57,004 nucleotides of DNA from Prochlorococcus sp. AG-409-A22 (GCA_003216135.1 QCJI01000006.1:1-57004), one strand, 5' to 3'. Shown: positions 42,775 to 52,456, counted from the first letter of the stretch. The notes: a model not told the origin generated them from the letters alone. Translations and numbers: made by a program.

Positions 42775-42864
42775 GAAACTTTTTACAATATTTCTTCGCA
42801 ATTTGGAAGCATGCTGTAGTAATTTAATAAATATATTATGACCCTATTACTTCTGGAGTTTTGA

Positions 42865-44058
42865 GTGAAAGTTATTGTTCTTGGCGGAGATGGTTTTTGC
42901 GGTTGGCCTTGTGCGGTGAATTTAGCAGAGCAAAATCATGATGTAATTATTGTCGACAACTTAAGTCGTAGAAAAATCGATATTGATCTTGAAGTAGAAT
43001 CTTTAACCCCAATTTCTTCGATATCAGAAAGACTTTCTGCATGGGAAGAGATTGGAGGGAAACCTATGAGATTTCTTAATATGGATATCTCTAAACAATA
43101 TCAGAAATTACTAAATTTGCTTATTGAGGAAAAACCAGATTCAATTATCCATTTTGCTGAACAAAGAGCAGCTCCCTACTCGATGAAATCAAGTTTCACC
43201 AAAAGATATACAGTAGATAATAATGTTAATGGAACTCATAATTTGCTTGCTGCAATAGTAGAAAGTAATTTAGATATTCATGTTGTACATTTAGGAACAA
43301 TGGGTGTATATGGATATGGATCACATAGAGGTGCAACAATTCCAGAAGGTTATTTAAAAGTTGAAGTACCTCAACCAGATGGAAGCCGCTTTGAAGAAGA
43401 AATATTGCACCCTGCAAGTCCAGGCAGTGTATACCATATGACTAAAACTTTAGATCAATTATTATTTCTTTACTACAACAAAAATGATCTTGTAAGAATC
43501 ACTGATCTGCATCAAGGTATTGTTTGGGGGACAAATACAGAAGCCACTTTGAAAGATCCTAGATTGACAAACAGATTTGATTATGACGGAGATTATGGAA
43601 CTGTTCTAAACAGATTTCTAATGCAAGCCGCCATTGGATATCCATTAAGCGTTCATGGAACAGGAGGACAAACAAGAGCATTTATACATATAAAAGATTC
43701 GGTAAAATGTGTACAACTTGCTCTTGAGAATCCTCCAAAATCTGGAGAAAGAGTTAAAATCTTTAATCAAATGACTGAAAGTCATCAAGTTGGAGAACTA
43801 GCAAAAAAAGTTGCATCTCTAACAGGGGCAGAAATTAACTATTTACCAAATCCAAGGAACGAAGCAGTCGAAAATGATTTAATAGTAGATAATAAATGCT
43901 TTATAGAATTAGGTTTAAACCCAACAACTCTTGATAATGGATTATTAGAAGAAGTTGTAGAAGTTGCTAAAAAATACTCTAAGAGATGTGATTTAAAACG
44001 CATACCTTGTGTTTCATCCTGGACCAAAAAACAAGCTGAAGCAATAAAGACTAATTAA
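42865..44058 (+). CDS. sqdB: UDP-sulfoquinovose synthase
   Basis: SqdB makes UDP-sulfoquinovose from UDP-glucose and sulfite, for the sulfolipid SQDG of thylakoids; picocyanobacteria use SQDG to spare phosphate. The 397-residue short-chain dehydrogenase/epimerase-type protein begins with the NAD loop VIVLGGDGFCGWPCAVNL and has IIHFAEQRAAPYSM, the catalytic GTMGVYG and YHMTK, and GIVWGTNTEATLKDPRLTNR (in parts). It starts with GTG 42865, just before VIVLGG, so no alternative is likely. A 174-base upstream gap probably holds its promoter. sqdX follows after 27 bases. Confidence 0.95.
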   Translation: MKVIVLGGDGFCGWPCAVNLAEQNHDVIIVDNLSRRKIDIDLEVESLTPISSISERLSAWEEIGGKPMRFLNMDISKQYQKLLNLLIEEKPDSIIHFAEQRAAPYSMKSSFTKRYTVDNNVNGTHNLLAAIVESNLDIHVVHLGTMGVYGYGSHRGATIPEGYLKVEVPQPDGSRFEEEILHPASPGSVYHMTKTLDQLLFLYYNKNDLVRITDLHQGIVWGTNTEATLKDPRLTNRFDYDGDYGTVLNRFLMQAAIGYPLSVHGTGGQTRAFIHIKDSVKCVQLALENPPKSGERVKIFNQMTESHQVGELAKKVASLTGAEINYLPNPRNEAVENDLIVDNKCFIELGLNPTTLDNGLLEEVVEVAKKYSKRCDLKRIPCVSSWTKKQAEAIKTN

Positions 44059-44085
44059 AATTTCTAAAATACTTACCTGAAGAAA

Positions 44086-45225
44086 GTGAAAATAGCATTG
44101 TTTACTGAAACTTTTTTACCTAAAGTTGACGGCATAGTAACAAGACTGACTAAAACTATTGAATTTTTAATAAAAAATGGTGATGAAGTTATAGTTTTTT
44201 GTCCTGAGGGATGTCCAGAAACATATATGGGAGCAACTGTAGTTGGAGTGGCTGCAATGCCATTACCCTTATACCCAGAGTTGAAACTTGGTCTGCCAGG
44301 TCCTGCAGTTTCAGATAAGCTAGAATCATTCAAACCTGATTTAATACATGTAGTTAATCCAGCTGTACTTGGTTTAGGTGGTATATGGTTGGCGAAAACA
44401 AATAATATTCCTTTAATTGCAAGCTACCACACTCATCTTCCTAAATATCTTGAACACTACGGTATGGGTATGTTGGAGCCACTTTTATGGGAATTACTAA
44501 AAGCAGCTCACAATCAAGCCTTATTGAATTTATGCACTTCCACAGCTATGGTTCATGAGTTAAAAGATAAAGGTATTCAAAGGACTGCTCTATGGCAAAG
44601 AGGAGTAGATACTTTCAGTTTCCGACCAGATTTAAGAAGTGAGAAAATGAGAGAAAAATTATTTGGTAATTATAAAGATGCTAATTATCTATTGATTTAT
44701 GTAGGAAGGTTATCAGCCGAAAAGCAAATTGAGAGAATAAAACCAGTTTTAGAAAGTATTCCTAATGCATGTCTAGCACTTGTAGGTGACGGACCATATA
44801 GAAACCAGCTTGAAAAAATCTTCGAAAATACCAAGACTAATTTCATAGGATATTTGTCTGGCGATGAACTTGCCAGCGCTTATGCCTCCGGAGACATATT
44901 TTTATTTCCTTCAAGTACAGAAACACTTGGATTAGTTCTATTAGAAGCAATGGCGGCGGGATGTCCCGTGATCGGAGCAAATAAAGGCGGCATACCCGAT
45001 ATTATTAGCGATGGTGTTAATGGTTGTTTATATGATCCTGATGAAATAGATAATGGGGAACAAAGCTTAATTGAAGCGACAAAAAGAATTCTAGAAAATG
45101 AAAATAAAAGAGAAGTTATGAGAAAAGAAGCAAGAAATGAAGCTGAAAAATGGGATTGGAATCAAGCAACATTGCAATTACAAAATTATTATTCAACAAC
45201 ACTCAAAGGGATAGAATCAAGCTAA
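44086..45225 (+). CDS. sqdX: sulfoquinovosyltransferase
   Basis: SqdX moves sulfoquinovose from UDP-sulfoquinovose to diacylglycerol, finishing SQDG. The 379-residue GT4 (GT-B fold) enzyme has the N-terminal IALFTETFLPKVDGIVTRL, HVVNPAVLGLGGI, ASYHTHLPKYLEHYG, the middle strand LLIYVGRLSAEKQIERI, and the E-x7-E donor site FPSSTETLGLVLLEAMAAG. It starts with GTG 44086. It is directly after sqdB, as in other cyanobacteria. Confidence 0.95.
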   Translation: MKIALFTETFLPKVDGIVTRLTKTIEFLIKNGDEVIVFCPEGCPETYMGATVVGVAAMPLPLYPELKLGLPGPAVSDKLESFKPDLIHVVNPAVLGLGGIWLAKTNNIPLIASYHTHLPKYLEHYGMGMLEPLLWELLKAAHNQALLNLCTSTAMVHELKDKGIQRTALWQRGVDTFSFRPDLRSEKMREKLFGNYKDANYLLIYVGRLSAEKQIERIKPVLESIPNACLALVGDGPYRNQLEKIFENTKTNFIGYLSGDELASAYASGDIFLFPSSTETLGLVLLEAMAAGCPVIGANKGGIPDIISDGVNGCLYDPDEIDNGEQSLIEATKRILENENKREVMRKEARNEAEKWDWNQATLQLQNYYSTTLKGIESS

Positions 45226-45231
45226 ATTCAT

Positions 45232-45480
45232 TCAAGCAACATGTGGTGGTGTAGGACTATTGTAAGAACTTATAGGCAAGATTAAAGTAGCAATTCTCTG
45301 ACTCTTTTCAGGTCTCTGTTTTTTTGAAAATCTTTTACCAAAAGGCACTCTTATAACATTTGTTCCTTCTGAAGAGAATAATTTTGAATTATTCTCTGAA
45401 AAATTATTTACAAAATTTGGTAAGTCCAAATTGTTAATTGGTAAGTGTTTAACATTACCAGATTTAGATTCTTTGCTCAT
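45232..45480 (-). CDS. small hypothetical protein
   Basis: An 82-residue protein from ATG 45480 that I do not recognise. The N-terminal half is Asn/Ser-rich and likely disordered. The C-terminal half has NVIRVPFGKRFSKKQRPEK and ATLILPISSYNSPTPP, a basic patch followed by a hydrophobic strand. There is no membrane helix or signal peptide. It ends 6 bases from the convergent sqdX stop and stands apart from gcvP by 129 bases. Coding status rests on an uninterrupted frame with amino-acid use like the neighbours. Confidence 0.5.
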   Translation of the reverse strand: MSKESKSGNVKHLPINNLDLPNFVNNFSENNSKLFSSEGTNVIRVPFGKRFSKKQRPEKSQRIATLILPISSYNSPTPPHVA

Positions 45481-45609
45481 AGCTTCAAATACCCCAAAAA
45501 AATTTGATGCTTGAATATGATAAATAAAAAATTTAAAAAATTTCTTTAGAAAATATTAAATTTTGATTCAAATTGATATTAACTCAGAAAATATAAAGGT
45601 GCTAGTCTG

Positions 45610-48516
45610 TTAAGCACATTTCTTCTCTTCCATTAGATCATTATCATTTACATTACAAGAACAAATTAAATTCCTATCACCATAGGCATTATTAATTCGA
45701 GAAACTGAAGACCAAAACTTGATACTAGATTTGGTTACATAAGGGAAAGAAGCTTTTTCTCTTGAATATGGGTAATTCCAGTTATCAGAAATCAACTCAT
45801 TAATTGTATGCGGAGCATTGCTGATTACATTATTATTTCTTAGATCAAGATTATTTTCTATTTCATTAATTTCTTCCCCTATTAGGAGCATAGCTTCGCA
45901 AAACCTATCTAATTCTTTCAAGTTCTCACTTTCAGTAGGCTCTATCATGACAGTTTCCGGAACAGGCCAACTTATTGTTGGAGCATGAAAGCTATAGTCT
46001 ATTAATCGTTTCGCTAAATCATTTACACTCAAACCGGTTTTGGATTTTAAATCCCGGAAATCAAGAATACATTCATGCGCAACAAAATTATTTTTTCCTT
46101 TGTAGAGGATCTTAAATTTATGCTTTAAGGAATAAGCAATATAATTAGCAGACAGAATTGCATGAGCTGTTGCTTTCCTCAAACCACTTAGACCAACCAT
46201 TTTGATATACATCCAACTGATTGGAAGAATACTTGCACTTCCAAACTGAGCAGAAGAAACAGAGTATTCTTGATGAGAATCATCATTTGCTTTTAATGAA
46301 TGAGTAGGGAGGAATGAACTTAAAGTCTCTGATGCAGCAACTGGACCTACTCCGGGACCTCCTCCGCCATGCGGGATACAAAATGTCTTGTGCAAATTCA
46401 AATGACAAACATCTACACCATAATGACCAGCTTTACATAATCCAACCTGAGCATTAAGATTAGCTCCATCTAAATAAACGAATCCACCAACAGAATGAAT
46501 TAAATCACATATTTTTTTGATTCGTAATTCAAAAACTCCATGAGTAGAAGGATAAGTCAACATAAGAGCACCAACTTGTTTATTGTATTTCTGAACCTTT
46601 ATTAATAAATCTTGAAAATCAATATTACCTTCAGGATCACATTCAATAGTTACTACATTAAAGCCAGCCATAACTGCACTAGCTGGATTTGTTCCATGCG
46701 CACTTTTAGGAATTAAACATTTTTTTCTAGAAAAATCACCTTTTGATTCGAAATAAGATTTTATTGCTAATAAACCTGCCAACTCTCCTTGAGAACCAGC
46801 GTTGGGTTGAAAAGAAACTGATTTCAAACCTACAATTTCACTTATCCATTTCTCAAGATCAGATATTATTTTTGAATAGCCTTTAGTTTGATTTTCTGGT
46901 GAAAAAGGATGAATTGAGGACAAATTTGTCCAAGAAACAGGACTCAATTCTGCAGCAGAATTTAATTTCATAGTACAGCTTCCTAATGGCATCATTCCAT
47001 CCACTAAAGAAAAATCTTTTTCAGCAAGTCTAAATATGTATCTCATTAACTCAGTTTCACTTTGATAGTTTATAAATATATCTTGCTTCATCCATGCATC
47101 ATTTCTCAAAGGTATGCTCTCTATAACAAAACACTTATCAAATGAAATCTGCTTTAAATGTTCTTTTTTACCAATAGCATTTGCTATGAAAGCTAAGATT
47201 TCATTGATTTCTTCTTCATCACAAAGCTCATCAAGAGAGATGCCAAAACCAGTTGAATCTTCAATTGTTGATCCTAAAGGCAAAATCCTTAGGTTATAAC
47301 CATTTTTTAAAGCTTCATTATGAATCTTTTCAGATTCTTCAGAATAAACATCAAAACTATCAAACCTACTGCCATCAGGAATTTCAAACCCTAATTGAGA
47401 TAAGCATGATTCTAGGTTGATTCTTAACTTTACTAATCTTTTCGCAATTTTTGTTAACCCTGATGATCCATGATAAATAGCATAAAAAGAAGAAATTATT
47501 GCTAGCAAAGATTGAGCTGTACAAATATTACTAGTAGCCTTCTCTCTTCTTATATGTTGTTCTCTTGTTTGCAAGGCCAATCTAAGAGATTTTTCTCCAT
47601 TTTTAGATAGTGTTTGTCCAACAATTCTTCCAGGCATGAGTCTTTTATATTTTTCACTGCACGCAAAAAATGCTGCATGCGGGCCTCCAAAACCCATGGG
47701 GACTCCAAATCTTTGCATACTCCCGACTGCAACATCTACACCGAATTGAGCAATTGGTTTTATTAAAACTTGTGCAAGGGGATCAATTATTGCTGTCACA
47801 ATAATTTCTGATCTATGTGCTTGGGATATTAAAAATTCTGGATCAAATAAATCGCCATTTTTGCCAGGCAATTGTATCAAAATTCCAAATACATTATTAT
47901 AATTCTGCAAATCTTTTTGATTAAAACGCTTTAAGGTAATTCCCAAAGGTTTTGCCCTAGTTAAAAGAACATTAAAACTATGATCAAAGACATTTGCCTC
48001 TACTAAGAAAACATTTGCAGATTTATTTTTTCTTGCAGCAAAACTCATTGCCATAGCTTCTGAGGCAGCTGTTCCCTCATCTAAAAGTGATGCATTAGCA
48101 ACAGAGAACCCGGTTAGTTCACAAATTATGGTTTGAAAATTAAATAAGGCTTCTAATCTTCCTTGTGCAATTTCTGCTTGATAAGGTGTATAAGATGTAT
48201 ACCATCTTGGATTTTCCAAAACATGCCTTTGTATTACTTTAGGCGTGTAATTTTCGTAATAACCAAGTCCAATTAAAGATCTCATCTTAATATTTTTATT
48301 AGCAATTTTTTCCAATTCATTCAAAGCTTCAGCTTCAGAGCAACCTTGGGGTAATGATTTAGAAGATTTATCTTTTAATTGAATTTCTTCAGGAATAACT
48401 TTATCTATAAATTCATCAATATTACTAAAGCCAAGTTTTCTTAGCATATTTTGCTCATCAGCATCTCGCAAACCAAGATGTCTATCAATAAAAGAATCTA
48501 AAACTTTAGATTTCAT
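45610..48516 (-). CDS. gcvP: glycine dehydrogenase (P-protein)
   Basis: GcvP is the PLP-dependent decarboxylase of the glycine cleavage system, important for clearing photorespiratory glycine. The 968-residue single-chain form has FIDRHLGLRDADEQNMLRKL at its start, MRSLIGLGYYENYTPKVI, NASLLDEGTAASEAMA, the second half with PLGSCTMKLN, FQPNAGSQGELAGL, and the PLP-lysine segment HLNLHKTFCIPHGGGGPGVG. gcvH lies 45 bases upstream on the same strand. gcvT is not in the window. Confidence 0.97.
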   Translation of the reverse strand: MKSKVLDSFIDRHLGLRDADEQNMLRKLGFSNIDEFIDKVIPEEIQLKDKSSKSLPQGCSEAEALNELEKIANKNIKMRSLIGLGYYENYTPKVIQRHVLENPRWYTSYTPYQAEIAQGRLEALFNFQTIICELTGFSVANASLLDEGTAASEAMAMSFAARKNKSANVFLVEANVFDHSFNVLLTRAKPLGITLKRFNQKDLQNYNNVFGILIQLPGKNGDLFDPEFLISQAHRSEIIVTAIIDPLAQVLIKPIAQFGVDVAVGSMQRFGVPMGFGGPHAAFFACSEKYKRLMPGRIVGQTLSKNGEKSLRLALQTREQHIRREKATSNICTAQSLLAIISSFYAIYHGSSGLTKIAKRLVKLRINLESCLSQLGFEIPDGSRFDSFDVYSEESEKIHNEALKNGYNLRILPLGSTIEDSTGFGISLDELCDEEEINEILAFIANAIGKKEHLKQISFDKCFVIESIPLRNDAWMKQDIFINYQSETELMRYIFRLAEKDFSLVDGMMPLGSCTMKLNSAAELSPVSWTNLSSIHPFSPENQTKGYSKIISDLEKWISEIVGLKSVSFQPNAGSQGELAGLLAIKSYFESKGDFSRKKCLIPKSAHGTNPASAVMAGFNVVTIECDPEGNIDFQDLLIKVQKYNKQVGALMLTYPSTHGVFELRIKKICDLIHSVGGFVYLDGANLNAQVGLCKAGHYGVDVCHLNLHKTFCIPHGGGGPGVGPVAASETLSSFLPTHSLKANDDSHQEYSVSSAQFGSASILPISWMYIKMVGLSGLRKATAHAILSANYIAYSLKHKFKILYKGKNNFVAHECILDFRDLKSKTGLSVNDLAKRLIDYSFHAPTISWPVPETVMIEPTESENLKELDRFCEAMLLIGEEINEIENNLDLRNNNVISNAPHTINELISDNWNYPYSREKASFPYVTKSSIKFWSSVSRINNAYGDRNLICSCNVNDNDLMEEKKCA

Positions 48517-48561
48517 ATCATAATAATTTTCTTTAAAATAGCTCTTTTTGAAAAATTTGCT

Positions 48562-48951
48562 TTATTTTGGAACAACCTTTGATTTATATTGTTCGGAGGT
48601 CATCAAATCATCCATTGAAAATGTTGATAGTGGGTCGAAAATCACTAACCAACCCTCGCCAATAGGATCATTCTGCAATACTTCAGGATTATCAACAACA
48701 GTCTCATTGATAGATATAATTTTTCCTGAAAAAGGGAGGTAAACTTCTTCTACAGCTTTCACAGATTCTATTGTTCCAAAAGTCTCACCTTTTTGCAAAA
48801 TAGCTCCTGAATCAGCTAATTCAACAAAAACAATATCTCCTAATTGATCTATAGCAAATTCACTAACACCAATCTTTAATAAACCTTTTTCCTCAAGAAC
48901 ATATTCATGGGTATCTGCATAATGCAGGTTATCTGGAAACTGATAGGACAT
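48562..48951 (-). CDS. gcvH: glycine cleavage system H protein
   Basis: The 129-residue H protein carries the aminomethyl group on a lipoyl-lysine between P, T and L proteins. It shows the compact lipoyl fold: YADTHEYVLEEKGLLKIGVS, GDIVFVELADSGAILQKGE, and FGTIESVKAVEEVYLPFSG, where the Lys of ESVKAV is the lipoylation site. It is 2 bases downstream of the PLP lyase-like gene and 45 upstream of gcvP, so all three look cotranscribed. Confidence 0.96.
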   Translation of the reverse strand: MSYQFPDNLHYADTHEYVLEEKGLLKIGVSEFAIDQLGDIVFVELADSGAILQKGETFGTIESVKAVEEVYLPFSGKIISINETVVDNPEVLQNDPIGEGWLVIFDPLSTFSMDDLMTSEQYKSKVVPK

Positions 48952-48953
48952 GA

Positions 48954-50249
48954 TTAAACTGAAGAAGAAATTAGAGACTCTTTTGTAATAAAATTCTCCT
49001 CTAATAATTCATATAATAATTGAATTAATGCAATTTTGATGTGAGCCATGTGAACACCACCTTGAACAAAAATATTATATGGCTCTCTTAAAGGAGCATC
49101 AGCAGAAAATTCGCTTGTACTACCTTCGATAAATGTCCCTCCAGACATCAGTAATTGTGAATCATATCCATTCATTTGGGATGGAAAAATGTTTAAAAAA
49201 GAATCTACAGGAGAGGAATTTTGAAAAGACTGACATACTTTTTGAACAAGATATGGATCATTTAATCTAACTGACTGTATTATGTCTGATCTATAGGTTC
49301 CTGGTTCTGGCAAAACCTTAAAACCCAACTTCTGAAACACTGCAGCAACCATATCTGCACCCTTTAATGATTCTTGAACCATTTGTGGCGCTAAAAATAA
49401 ACCCTGCAAAATTAATCTTCCTAATCCGAAATTAATTCCTGCAGAAGAACCAATTCCTGGTGAAGTTAGTCTAGAGCATGCCATTTCAACTAAATCTGAA
49501 TCTCCTGCAACGTAACCACCTGTAGGTACTATTGTGCCTCCTAGATTTTTAATTAATGAACCAGCAATGATATTTGCCCCTTTCGTGATTGGTTCGGTAT
49601 CTTCAACAAGCTCTCCATAACAGTTATCAACAAAACATATACAGTTAGGATTTAAAGAATGAATAATACTACAGATATTCTCTATATGATGATTCGTAAG
49701 AGATTTTCTCCAACTATAACCACAACTTTTTTGTATAAAGACTAATTTGCATGAATTATTTTTAAAAAAATCGACAAGTTTTTCCTCAAAAGAATCAATT
49801 ATTTCGCAAATATTTATTTGTCTATATTTAATTCCAAAATCTATTAATGAGCCTTTACCTTTGCCCCTTATTCCTATAACTTCTTCTAAGGTGTCATAAG
49901 GTTGACCTGTAATAGATAACATTAAATCCCCAGGTCTTAAAACACCGAATAAAACAGAACTTATTGCATGTGTGCCACTAACAAATTGCAATCTAACAGC
50001 TGCTTTTTGAGCACGAAATACTCTTGCAAATACCTTATCAATTTTTTCTCTAGATATATCATCATATCCAATACCAGAAGATTGATTAAAGTGACTCGTA
50101 GAAACTTTTTCTTCCTTAAAAATCTTCAAAATATTATCTAATCTATAAAAGACCTGATTCGATCTTTCTTGTAAAACATTACTTAGATTCTCCTCAACAG
50201 AAAAAACAGTATCTTCAGCCAATCTGAAATTATGATTTTTTTGTTTCAT
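48954..50249 (-). CDS. methionine gamma-lyase family (aluminium-resistance-like) PLP protein
   Basis: This 431-residue fold-type I PLP protein belongs to the family called 'aluminium resistance' or Met_gamma_lyase. Seen: RLQFVSGTHAISSVLFGVLRPGD, in parts, SITGQPYDTLEEVIG, FIQKSCGYSWR, CFVDNCYGELVEDTEP and the PLP-lysine segment GSLIKNLGGTIVPTGGYVAG. Members are thought to split C-S bonds, but the physiological substrate is not established. It lies 2 bases from both the HTH gene and gcvH, giving an unusual four-gene run with the glycine cleavage genes. Confidence 0.85.
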   Translation of the reverse strand: MKQKNHNFRLAEDTVFSVEENLSNVLQERSNQVFYRLDNILKIFKEEKVSTSHFNQSSGIGYDDISREKIDKVFARVFRAQKAAVRLQFVSGTHAISSVLFGVLRPGDLMLSITGQPYDTLEEVIGIRGKGKGSLIDFGIKYRQINICEIIDSFEEKLVDFFKNNSCKLVFIQKSCGYSWRKSLTNHHIENICSIIHSLNPNCICFVDNCYGELVEDTEPITKGANIIAGSLIKNLGGTIVPTGGYVAGDSDLVEMACSRLTSPGIGSSAGINFGLGRLILQGLFLAPQMVQESLKGADMVAAVFQKLGFKVLPEPGTYRSDIIQSVRLNDPYLVQKVCQSFQNSSPVDSFLNIFPSQMNGYDSQLLMSGGTFIEGSTSEFSADAPLREPYNIFVQGGVHMAHIKIALIQLLYELLEENFITKESLISSSV

Positions 50250-50251
50250 TA

Positions 50252-50965
50252 CTATAAAAGCTTATTTTTTTTTTCAGAAACTAAACTCCTTAGTTCTTTG
50301 AGGAATTGATTAGGTCCAACTCCATCACAATAAGAAAGTTTTTTAGAAGTCTCATATAAATCGAGTAGCTCTCCGTCTAGTTCTTCTGCTGTATAGTCTC
50401 TGATTCCTGCTATTACCTCAGCAAAACGATCTCGTCGAATAGATTTTGTTACTGAATAAGCATCCATCACTGAAGCCTTACATGATCTCCAAGGCCTATT
50501 CTGACAAAAATGATGAGAAAGAGCATCACTTAAATCGCCAGCTTCTTCATCTTCTATATACCAATCAAAAGAAGAAGGAAGAGATTTTAATCCTGAGAAA
50601 ATTTCAAATAACTCTCCTGCCGTTAGCGGATAACCAGAATCACTTCTTAAAGGCTCCGCAGAATCTTGCAAAGACTTCCATAATTCTGGATAATCACTTT
50701 CTAAACGATCCCTGATTGTTTCAATGCCTTGATCAAGAATCGTATTAACCTGAGCCAAAGCAAGAAAAACCTCAGGACCAGGTGACGATAGCTTTCCATT
50801 TCTGATATTAGAAATTTGAGAATTATGAACCCTTCCTAAGTCAAGAGTCTCTGACAACAAAGGAAGAACTCTATGCGACCAGCCATTTCTTTCATGCCAA
50901 AGATGTATCAAATGAGCCATTGCCCTTCGACCTCTTAACAGTTTATCGCGATATCCAGTGCTCAC
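50252..50965 (-). CDS. helix-turn-helix-like protein of unknown function
   Basis: The 237-residue protein has an N-terminal region (about 10-75) with the pattern of an XRE-type helix-turn-helix: RAMAHLIHLWHERNGWSHR, then LGRVHNSQISNIRNGKLSSPG and EVFLALAQVNTIL. The rest is helical and soluble, rich in acidic residues (DWYIEDEEAGDLSDALSHHF) with a Trp/Arg-rich centre, and no known enzyme motif. The start is GTG 50965. It leads a run to the PLP lyase, gcvH and gcvP, and faces the desaturase gene across palindromic DNA. A regulatory role is inferred from the fold and position only. Confidence 0.65.
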   Translation of the reverse strand: MSTGYRDKLLRGRRAMAHLIHLWHERNGWSHRVLPLLSETLDLGRVHNSQISNIRNGKLSSPGPEVFLALAQVNTILDQGIETIRDRLESDYPELWKSLQDSAEPLRSDSGYPLTAGELFEIFSGLKSLPSSFDWYIEDEEAGDLSDALSHHFCQNRPWRSCKASVMDAYSVTKSIRRDRFAEVIAGIRDYTAEELDGELLDLYETSKKLSYCDGVGPNQFLKELRSLVSEKKNKLL

Positions 50966-50974
50966 TAATAATTA

Positions 50975-50990
50975 ATATTATCAATAATAT
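50975..50990. promoter_or_regulatory. 7-base inverted repeat between HTH gene and desaturase
   Basis: ATATTAT and ATAATAT pair exactly around a 2-base centre, 9 bases upstream of the HTH-gene GTG. A site this close to the start could overlap the promoter or leader and would suit autoregulation. The arms are A/T only. Confidence 0.3.
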
Positions 50991-50993
50991 AGT

Positions 50994-51003
50994 ATGATAT
51001 CAT
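50994..51003. promoter_or_regulatory. 10-base palindrome between HTH gene and desaturase
   Basis: ATGATATCAT is a perfect palindrome, 3 bases after the previous repeat. It includes the most upstream in-frame ATG of the desaturase frame, which argues that translation begins further down at 51042. Confidence 0.28.
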
Positions 51004-51041
51004 TACATATCGACATTTATGAGAATAGTCCTTCTATAATT

Positions 51042-51980
51042 ATGAATTCAGTTATCTTCCAAGAAACAGCAAAATTAAAAAAACCTGTACCAGCAGAAAG
51101 AGTTTTAGAACTGTCTGCAAAATTGATGGAGCCCTCTAGCCATTCAAAAAAATACCCTCCAAGATTACATAAAACATGGGGAACAATTGTTTTTATGATC
51201 ACAATTCATATACTTTCACTGATAGCTTTACAACCAAAATTTTGGAGTATCCCAGCAGTAATTTCATTATTATTCTTTTACTGGGTTACGGCTTGTTTAG
51301 GAGTAACTCTTGGATATCACAGATTACTTTCCCATAGGTCTTTCATTTTACCAAGATGGTTAGAGAGATTTTTTGCCACTTGTGGAGCTATTAGCTGCCA
51401 GCATGGACCAATAGATTGGGTTGGTTTACATAGGCATCATCACTCTTTCTCAGATACAGAAGTCGACCATCACAACAGCAAAAAGGGGTTTTGGTGGAGT
51501 CACATGGGTTGGATGTTTAAAGATGTTGAGGCTCTACAAGCTGTTCCAAAACTCAGTGCAGATTTAATTAAAGATCCATATTATAGATTTCTCAACAAAT
51601 ATTTCTTATTTTTACAAATTCCTATTGGTCTCTCTCTCTATGTAATTGGAGAAAAACTAGGAGTTGGCGGTTGGTCTTTAGTCCTATGGGGAATACCTTT
51701 GAGACTTGTTGTTGTATATCACGTAACTTGGTTAGTAAACTCTGCTACTCATTGTTGGGGAAAAGCTCCTTTTGAAAGTGGTGATTCCTCCAAAAACAAT
51801 GCTTGGGTTGCTGCACTAACATTTGGAGAAGGTTGGCATAATAACCATCATGCTTTTCCCAATTCAGCAAGACAAGGTTTATTTAGAGGACAAATCGATA
51901 TAACCTGGGAGCATATTAAGATTCTTGCTAAATTAGGACTTGCAAAAAACGTAAAATTACCCTCTAGGTCTTATTATTAA
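51042..51980 (+). CDS. desC: acyl-lipid / acyl-CoA fatty acid desaturase (DesC-like)
   Basis: A membrane di-iron desaturase, probably delta-9, that introduces the first double bond into membrane acyl chains. It has all three His boxes: HRLLSH (H-x4-H), HRHHH (H-x2-HH) and HNNHH (H-x2-HH). Two pairs of membrane helices are visible (about 47-85 and 175-225 from this start). I chose ATG 51042; ATG 50994 would add 16 residues. It is about 312 residues long. rplI follows after 20 bases. Confidence 0.9.
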   Translation: MNSVIFQETAKLKKPVPAERVLELSAKLMEPSSHSKKYPPRLHKTWGTIVFMITIHILSLIALQPKFWSIPAVISLLFFYWVTACLGVTLGYHRLLSHRSFILPRWLERFFATCGAISCQHGPIDWVGLHRHHHSFSDTEVDHHNSKKGFWWSHMGWMFKDVEALQAVPKLSADLIKDPYYRFLNKYFLFLQIPIGLSLYVIGEKLGVGGWSLVLWGIPLRLVVVYHVTWLVNSATHCWGKAPFESGDSSKNNAWVAALTFGEGWHNNHHAFPNSARQGLFRGQIDITWEHIKILAKLGLAKNVKLPSRSYY

Positions 51981-52000
51981 ATACATTAATAAATATTTTC

Positions 52001-52456
52001 ATGGCTAAAAGAGTACAAGTCGCATTAACAGAATCTATCTCTTCTCTAGGTAAAGATGGCGACATTGTTGAGGTTGCGCCTGGTTATGCAAGAAACTTTC
52101 TATTACCTTTTGGAAAGGCGGTTAATGTCACACCAGCAGTTCTCAAACAATTAGAAAGAAAAAAAGCCAAAGAAAAAATTGCTGCTGACAATTTAAAACA
52201 AGAAGCTCTTGATTTTGCAACCGCTTTAAAAACAATAGGTAGATTTAAAATTAAAAAACAAGTTGGTGAAGATGGAGTTCTTTTTGGAACAGTCACTAAC
52301 GGAGATGTGGCTGAAGTAATAGAAGAAACCACTAAAAAACAAATTGACAGAAGAGCTATAACAGTGCCCGATATTCATAATTTAGGTTCCTATGTTGTGA
52401 AAATAAAACTACATCCAGAAGTAAATGCAGAAGTCAAAATTGAAGTAATAAGTTAA
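52001..52456 (+). CDS. rplI: 50S ribosomal protein L9
   Basis: The 151-residue protein has the L9 N-domain ([35 protein letters not shown]), the long connecting helix ([20 protein letters not shown]) and the C-domain ([26 protein letters not shown], in parts). L9 extends from the L1 side of the ribosome. It is followed by dnaB after 58 bases, a pairing common in many bacteria. Confidence 0.96.
   Translation: MAKRVQVALTESISSLGKDGDIVEVAPGYARNFLLPFGKAVNVTPAVLKQLERKKAKEKIAADNLKQEALDFATALKTIGRFKIKKQVGEDGVLFGTVTNGDVAEVIEETTKKQIDRRAITVPDIHNLGSYVVKIKLHPEVNAEVKIEVIS

Noticed and set aside
42691-42864. Riboswitch or small RNA in the thiG-sqdB gap
   Set aside because: Apart from the A/T hairpin at 42747-42774, I see no conserved core of a thiamine or other known riboswitch; sqdB promoter elements cannot be placed with confidence.
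45599-45617. GTGCT/AGCAC hairpin over the gcvP stop codon as a terminator
   Set aside because: Only a 5-base stem with a 9-base loop and no clear T-run; too weak to call.
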